A stretch of 64,000 bases of DNA from Deltaproteobacteria bacterium. Its GTDB lineage: Bacteria; Myxococcota_A; UBA9160; UBA6930. Numbering within the stretch: the first letter of the stretch is position 1; the number at the start of each line of letters is the position of its first letter. Shown here in pieces: positions 59,292-64,000 of this stretch. The position numbers and the translations under genes are program-made. Below the pieces are notes generated by a model, which was not told where the DNA came from, did not search any database, and was given only the letters and a program-made list of their open reading frames with translations. The DNA is taken from positions 60,018-124,017 of the forward strand of contig JAPPPQ010000001.1 in assembly GCA_028817435.1 (NCBI GenBank), written 5' to 3'.

Positions 59292-60604
59292 TATGCAGGC
59301 GCGCCCAGCGCGTCGAGCATCACGCGCATTTTGAGTTGCGTCTCTTCGAACTCTGCGCGCGGATCGGAATCGGCGACAATGCCCGCACCGGCGAAGACCG
59401 TGGCAACCCGCCCCTGCACATGAGCGCAGCGCAGCGATACGGCCAGCGCGCCCTCGCCATCGCGCCCCAGCCAGCCCACCGGCCCGGCATACGCGCCGCG
59501 CGCGAGCGGCTCGTTTTCGCGCAGCCAGTGCAGCGCCGCAGCGGTCGGCACGCCGGCAATGGCGGGCGAGGGATGCAGCCGCGCGGCCAGCTCGGGCAGG
59601 CCAAAATTAGCGCGGCGGCGCGCGCGAAAAGGCGTGTGCAAGTGGTGAATGCGCGCCGTCGAGAGAATTCCCGGCTGCGCGTCGAGCAGATTGTGCGAGG
59701 CGTGCACCGCCCCCGAAAGCGCGCGCGCCACAAACAGCCGCACCCAATCGTGCTCGGCCCAGTCCTTTTTCGATTCGCGCAGCGCCAGGGCGGCGGTGGC
59801 ATCGGCCTTGGGCGTTGCGGCCCGGGCGGCAGAGCCGGCCAGCGCCTCTGCCTGCACCTGGCCGCCGCAAACGCGCACCAGCCGCTCGGGCGATGCGCCC
59901 ACCAGCACCGCGCCCGGCTGCGGCAGCGGCATGGCAAACAAAAACGAGTCCGGCTCGGCAGCGCCCATGCGGCGCAACAAAAGCCCGGGGTGAATCGGCT
60001 CTGCGCAGCGGACGCGGCAGGCCCGGGCCAGCACCACCTTTTGCATTTCGCCGCGGCGAATTGCCGAAACCGCCGCCGCAACCCGCGCGCAAAATGCATC
60101 CGCCGCCTCGCCCCACTCTACCTGCGGCGGCGCGGCGGCTTGCGGAAGCGCATGGCCCTGCTCTGCGGTGCGCGCGAGCTGAGCGAGCTGATTGAAAGCG
60201 GCGTCACGGTGTTGCATGGCGCGCGCTTCATCGCCGGCCCCGGCCACCGCGCAGAGAAGCTGCTTTGCGCGCCGCATGAAAGTGACGCGCGGCAAAACCC
60301 AGCGCGCCGCGGGCGCTTCTCCCCAAACGCCGCCGCCGGGCCGGGCGGAATCGAAAACCCCCGCGCCCATCCACAGCGCGCCGTGATCCGCGGCCGCTCC
60401 CAACGGGTGCAGCGGCTGCGCGGCGATTTCCCGCGCCAGCGCCGTCAGATCGAAAGCGGTGCTGTGCTGCGCTGCGCCCATGCCAATGGCCCACTCGCCC
60501 CGCGCGCCGTCCAGCGCGCAGGCTACCTCGCCGCCGGCCGCGGCCAGCAGCCGCGCCGCATCCAAACGCGGCGCGGGCAGCCACCAAATCGGCAGCGCCG
60601 TCAC
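59291..60604 (-). CDS. menF: isochorismate synthase
   Basis: Chorismate-utilising enzyme that makes isochorismate for menaquinone. Core motifs are GEMQKVVLARACRV, FLFAMPLPQPGAVLVGASPERLV, ALAGSAARA, ESKKDWAEHDWV, HHLHTPFRA, HPSPAIAGVPTAAAL and YAGPVGWLGRDGEGALAVSLR. 437 residues from GTG 60604 (GTGA overlap with menG). The gene order menF-menD-menH-menB continues downstream. Confidence 0.93.
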   Translation of the reverse strand: MTALPIWWLPAPRLDAARLLAAAGGEVACALDGARGEWAIGMGAAQHSTAFDLTALAREIAAQPLHPLGAAADHGALWMGAGVFDSARPGGGVWGEAPAARWVLPRVTFMRRAKQLLCAVAGAGDEARAMQHRDAAFNQLAQLARTAEQGHALPQAAAPPQVEWGEAADAFCARVAAAVSAIRRGEMQKVVLARACRVRCAEPIHPGLLLRRMGAAEPDSFLFAMPLPQPGAVLVGASPERLVRVCGGQVQAEALAGSAARAATPKADATAALALRESKKDWAEHDWVRLFVARALSGAVHASHNLLDAQPGILSTARIHHLHTPFRARRRANFGLPELAARLHPSPAIAGVPTAAALHWLRENEPLARGAYAGPVGWLGRDGEGALAVSLRCAHVQGRVATVFAGAGIVADSDPRAEFEETQLKMRVMLDALGAPA

Positions 60605-61341
60605 GGCGCGGCTCCGCGCGCGGCGCTCCAGAGCTGCACGGTGCCGAACAGAAAGCGGCGCAACGCGATGTCGGCAAAGCCGCGCGACTTCAACAGCGCG
60701 TGCAGTTCCGGCGCTGGCGGAAGATAAGCGGTGGATTGCGGCAGATAGCGATAGGCGCGGCGGTCGGAGAGCCAGCCGCCGATGATGGGGACGATGCGGT
60801 CGAAATAGAGCGAATGGGCTGCGCCGATGACGCGGCTGCGCGGGCGATCTACATCGAGCAGCGCAATGCGCCCGCCGGGGCGCAGCACCCGCGCCATTTC
60901 GGAAATTGCGGCCGGCAGGCTGGCAAAGTTGCGCAGCGCAAAGCCGCAGCACACGGCGTCGAAGGCGGCATTTCGCAGCGGCAGCCGCTCGGCGTCGCCC
61001 TGCACCCAGTGCAGCGCGCCCGGCGCGATAGTGGAGTGCGCGGTGGGCTGTTGCGAGGTGGCGCGCACCGCTGCCAGGTGCAGCATGGGCGCGGCGAAAT
61101 CCACGCCGAAGCTGTGGACTCCGGCGCGCGCCGCTTGCAGCGCCAAATCTCCCGTGCCGCAGGCCAGGTCCAGCAATCGCTCGCCCGGTTGCAGCCGCAG
61201 CGCGTGCAGCGCCCGGCTGCGCCAGCGGCGATCCATGCCGGCGGTGAGCAGCCGATTCATCAGGTCGTAGCGCGGGGCGATGCGCTCGAACATCGCCCGC
61301 ACCAGCGCGCGCTTTTCGTCACCGGAGGAAAGTGTGCTCAA
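60601..61341 (-). CDS. menG: demethylmenaquinone methyltransferase (UbiE/MenG)
   Basis: Adds the final methyl group of menaquinone. SAM motif is LLDLACGTGDLALQA, followed by VDFAAPML, RNFASLPAAISEMARVLRPGGR and the family-specific FDRIVPIIGGWLSDRRAYRYLPQS. N-terminal MFERIAPRYDLMNRLLTAGMDRRWR is classical UbiE. No ATG fits the N-terminus; TTG 61341 shares TTGA with the merR stop, giving 246 residues. A later ATG at the MFERI methionine would remove about 20 residues. Confidence 0.92.
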   Translation of the reverse strand: MSTLSSGDEKRALVRAMFERIAPRYDLMNRLLTAGMDRRWRSRALHALRLQPGERLLDLACGTGDLALQAARAGVHSFGVDFAAPMLHLAAVRATSQQPTAHSTIAPGALHWVQGDAERLPLRNAAFDAVCCGFALRNFASLPAAISEMARVLRPGGRIALLDVDRPRSRVIGAAHSLYFDRIVPIIGGWLSDRRAYRYLPQSTAYLPPAPELHALLKSRGFADIALRRFLFGTVQLWSAARGAAP

Positions 61342-62087
61342 CGCCAGCCCACTTGCACCGAGAGCTTTGCGCCGCCGGTGGCGGCCAGTGCGTCGCGCAA
61401 ATCTTCGTCGTCGCCGGCGAGCTTCGCCAGCGCGCGCGTCACCAGCGTCCGCTGAAAGTGAAGCGCCACCAGCTTGGTCACCTGCGGCAGCAGCAGGCGA
61501 AACGCCTCCGCCACCCGCCCGGATTCCTCCGGCGCGCCATCGCGGCGGCGCACATGCTCGCCGAAGAGCGCAATGGCGCGGTCGGCCAGCCCCGCCGTGT
61601 GCCGCGCGTGCTCCACCGACAGATCGAGCAGCGCCTGCAGCGGGAAGCCGCCCTGCAGCAGTTCGAGGCCAATCTTCGCCATCGCCACATCGTCCTCGGT
61701 AAAGCACTCTGCGCCGTCCACGAGCAGCGGCTCGACCAGCCCCGCCTGCAGCGCACTGGCAATCAGCGCCTCGGGCAGCCCCGTTTCGGCGGCAAACTCC
61801 GCGCGGCTGAGCCTGCGCCCGCCCAGGCGCTCGCGCAGCAGGCCCAGCAACTCGGCATCGCCGCCGCCGCCGCCGGAATCCCCCAGCAGCCGCGCAATCT
61901 GCTCCAGCGTGAAGCCATCGGCGGCCAGCCGGCGAATGCGCAGCAGCCGCTGCAAATGCGCCTCGCCATACCAGGCAATGCGCCCCGCCCGGCGCGGCGG
62001 GGGCAAAAGCCCCCGGGTCTGGTAGTAGCGCAGCGTATCCACCGGCGTCCCCGCCCGGGCCGCCAGATCCTCTACCCGAAACTCCAT
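61338..62087 (-). CDS. MerR-family transcriptional regulator
   Basis: N-terminal MerR HTH: FRVEDLAARAGTPVDTLRYYQTRGLLPPPRRAGRIAWYGEAHLQRLLRIRRLAADGFTLEQIARLL (in parts: DLAARAGTPVDTLRYYQTRG, GFTLEQIARLL). A long helical effector region follows, without the Cys of metal sensors. 249 residues. First gene of the menaquinone operon (TTGA overlap into menG), so control of quinone synthesis is a reasonable inference. Confidence 0.88.
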   Translation of the reverse strand: MEFRVEDLAARAGTPVDTLRYYQTRGLLPPPRRAGRIAWYGEAHLQRLLRIRRLAADGFTLEQIARLLGDSGGGGGDAELLGLLRERLGGRRLSRAEFAAETGLPEALIASALQAGLVEPLLVDGAECFTEDDVAMAKIGLELLQGGFPLQALLDLSVEHARHTAGLADRAIALFGEHVRRRDGAPEESGRVAEAFRLLLPQVTKLVALHFQRTLVTRALAKLAGDDEDLRDALAATGGAKLSVQVGWR

Positions 62088-62137
62088 GCGGGCATTCTAG
62101 GAGTGATTGCTCAAAGGGTGCAACTGGCAGGCGGCGC

Positions 62138-64000
62138 TCAGAAGCGCAGGCGGCCGGTGAGGAGCAGGTCGTAGCTGCGGGGGGCGGCGGGGGAGCCGGG
62201 GTTGAGGTCGAGGCCGGCTTCCAGGCCGAGTTGCAGGCCGCGGGGGTTGGCGAGGCGCAGGCCCGCGGCCCAGCGGGTGTCGGTATCGGCGAGATTGAAG
62301 CGGCCGTAGGGGGTGAGCAGGGCGGCGCGGCTGGCGTCGCTGCGGCCGAAGTAGCGCAGCGCTACGCCGTAGGCGATTTCGCCGCTGAGGCTGTGCTGCA
62401 TTCCCGCGCCCGCGCTTGCGTTGCTTGCGCTGCCGAATGCGCTGCTTGCGCCAAAGGCGTTGCCACTTGCGCCGACTGTGCCGAGGGGGTTGGCAAATGC
62501 GCTGTTTGCGCCGAGCAGTGCGCCGTCCAAACCGCCGCCCGGATTGGAAAGGCCGGGGCGGCGCTGTTGCAGGGCGGTTTGCAGGGTGATGGCAACGCCC
62601 TGGCCCAATGCGCCGGGGGCGAAGTTCACATCCAGCGATACGCCCTGCTCTTCGTCACCGGTGTCGTTGAGTTGACGGCGGAAGGCGAAGCGGCCGTCCA
62701 GGCCCAAATCGGACCAGGCCGCGGTAATGCCAGCGCCCCAATCCAATGCAGCATTCTCAACGCCCGTCTCCGAGCCGGCGTTATCCAGCCGCACGCGCAA
62801 GGTGCCGAAGGGGCGCAGCGAAAGGCCGTTGGCGAACGCAATGCGGCGGCCCGCTTCGGCTTCGCCGCCCAAACGCAAACTGCGGCCGCGCGTCTTCGGC
62901 AGCAGCGCGCCGTCGTCAAAGCTTCCAGAATCCACGCGGCTGTGCACACGCGTCAGTGCGAAGCGCAGCTTCAGGTCGCCCGTTTCGCCAATCTGCTGCT
63001 TGCCCGAGATTCCGGTGGAGAACATCAGCATGGACGAATCGCCGCCGTCCAGTTTGCGCGAAACCTGGCTTGCGCCGCTGCCTTCGTTCTCTTCAATATC
63101 CACGCTGCCTGCGCCGAAGCCGAGCACCAGCCAGGCGTTTGCGTGGGGCGAAAGTTGCCAGCCGAAGTAAGGGTGCACGCTCAGCGCGTCGTTGCTGAGC
63201 TTGCCGCGCATTTCAAAGCCGCCTGCGCGGTCGGTGAAGTCCAGATCGCCTGCGGACCAGCCGACTGCGAGGCCGGCGAGCAGGTTGGGAAGCTGGGGCA
63301 CGATGGCATCTGCGCCGAGGAAGGCTGCAATGCTCTCGCCGTCGTAGGTGAGGCCGCTGCTGCGGGATTCGCTGCGCAAATCCACATAGCCGCCGCTGCC
63401 CCAGACTTCGACGCCGCCCGCGAAGTCTGCCAACCCCGCCAGCACATCTGATGCGGCATTGAAGCTGAAGCTGCTGCCGTTGAGCACTTGGGCCAGGCTC
63501 GGCAGTGCGGTGCGCGTTCCCAGGTTCGCGCCGCCCGCCAATCCCGCGCCGAGTCCGCCAAAGGCTGCGCCCGCGCTGCCGTCCAAAAGGCTGGCCGCGC
63601 CCGCATTGGCGCTTGCCGCGCGCGAGGCCGCGCTGCGTCCTGCGGCCGCTGCGCTCTTGCCGCCCGGCAACCCCGCCGCCGCGCCGCCCTGGCCGGCTGC
63701 GCCGTAGAGCGCCAAGCCAATGTTCGGGGCGTGCGCACCGCCGCCGCCCGCTACGCCGCTACCGCGCGCTGCACCGCTGCGCGCGGTAATGAGATTGCGG
63801 TTGGCGATGCTCAGGCTCGGCGCAGATTGCGCGCCGTCCGTGCGGGGGCGGCTCAGGCGCGCGCTGATGGCGTCGGTAGCCAGCAAGGCGGTCTGGCGAT
63901 CCAGCACGGTTACGAGGGTGCTTACCCGCTGGCGGCGCCGCGCCGCCTGGTCGGCGTCGTCGGTAATGGTGCCCGTCGCGCTGATCTGATTCACCGCCGC
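62138..64000 (-). CDS. autotransporter-domain outer-membrane protein (5' part cut by window edge)
   Basis: C-terminal autotransporter beta-barrel, about 370 residues from SDVLAGLADFAGGVEVWGSGGYVDLRS to the terminal YDLLLTGRLRF, with alternating-residue strands and the final Phe. The N-terminal part seen (about 250 residues) has Gly/Ala-rich stretches that may be passenger or linker. The frame is open through the window edge; a GTG at 63994 is unlikely to be the true start. One barrel loop (about 62400-62530) has an Ala/Ser/Gly/Asn-rich low-complexity insertion. No neighbouring gene suggests the cargo. Confidence 0.85.
   Translation of the reverse strand, partial: AAVNQISATGTITDDADQAARRRQRVSTLVTVLDRQTALLATDAISARLSRPRTDGAQSAPSLSIANRNLITARSGAARGSGVAGGGGAHAPNIGLALYGAAGQGGAAAGLPGGKSAAAAGRSAASRAASANAGAASLLDGSAGAAFGGLGAGLAGGANLGTRTALPSLAQVLNGSSFSFNAASDVLAGLADFAGGVEVWGSGGYVDLRSESRSSGLTYDGESIAAFLGADAIVPQLPNLLAGLAVGWSAGDLDFTDRAGGFEMRGKLSNDALSVHPYFGWQLSPHANAWLVLGFGAGSVDIEENEGSGASQVSRKLDGGDSSMLMFSTGISGKQQIGETGDLKLRFALTRVHSRVDSGSFDDGALLPKTRGRSLRLGGEAEAGRRIAFANGLSLRPFGTLRVRLDNAGSETGVENAALDWGAGITAAWSDLGLDGRFAFRRQLNDTGDEEQGVSLDVNFAPGALGQGVAITLQTALQQRRPGLSNPGGGLDGALLGANSAFANPLGTVGASGNAFGASSAFGSASNASAGAGMQHSLSGEIAYGVALRYFGRSDASRAALLTPYGRFNLADTDTRWAAGLRLANPRGLQLGLEAGLDLNPGSPAAPRSYDLLLTGRLRF

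Overview
The window is about 64 kb of very GC-rich DNA from a diderm (Gram-negative) bacterium. The diderm call rests on an apolipoprotein N-acyltransferase, a CcmH-type cytochrome c maturation protein and an outer-membrane autotransporter barrel. Genes are tightly packed. Many adjacent genes share start and stop codons (ATGA, GTGA, TTGA, TGATG), and GTG, TTG and possibly CTG starts are common. A complete chorismate-to-menaquinone operon, an ETF pair, a WS/DGAT acyltransferase and the short CcmH variant would suit a deltaproteobacterial-grade lineage such as Myxococcota or a related uncultured phylum. That placement is a guess, because no rRNA or tRNA was recognised.

Layout. 1-4.9 kb: lnt (cut by the window edge), ybeY and a phoH-like gene, with rpsT divergent, then a PduO-type cobalamin adenosyltransferase, ccmH and a serine acetyltransferase. 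4.9-7.8 kb: a Nudix hydrolase, an Fe-S PD-(D/E)XK nuclease, and a DNA methyltransferase fused to an Mrr-like nuclease domain. 7.8-14.5 kb: metallo-hydrolases, a YbgC-like thioesterase, etfBA, efp and a WYL regulator. 14.5-28.2 kb: a copper P-type ATPase, a catalytic/non-catalytic M16 peptidase pair, citrate synthase, an aminodeoxychorismate lyase-like protein, heme A synthase and a full-length Lhr helicase. 28.3-31.1 kb: tetR, a diiron ferritin-like protein and an SDR in one operon. 31.2-36.3 kb: an ArsS-like radical SAM enzyme, a TVP38/TMEM64 protein, a MerA-like flavoprotein, glutamate dehydrogenase and a TerB-like protein. 36.3-39.1 kb: a WS/DGAT acyltransferase and a membrane-anchored esterase.

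The most unusual locus is the four-gene operon at 39.2-44.3 kb. It encodes a MotA/TolQ/ExbB-type channel protein, two single-anchor proteins with an acidic residue at the start of the membrane helix (MotB/ExbD-like topology), and a membrane-anchored protein with two FGE-sulfatase (SUMF1-like) domains. The parts list resembles the GldL/GldM motor with GldK/GldJ of type IX secretion, but the proteins look unrelated. I infer an undescribed proton-motive-force-driven envelope machine.

A restriction/defence island follows at 44.3-52.4 kb: an AAA/DUF4143 ATPase, a Type III-like Mod methyltransferase with a low-GC target-recognition region, a 70-residue protein behind a near-consensus promoter, a low-GC coiled-coil membrane protein, and a Res helicase-nuclease. 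The rest is the menaquinone operon on the minus strand, in transcription order merR-menG-F-D-H-B-A-C-E (52.4-62.1 kb), and the C-terminal part of an autotransporter (62.1 kb to the window end).
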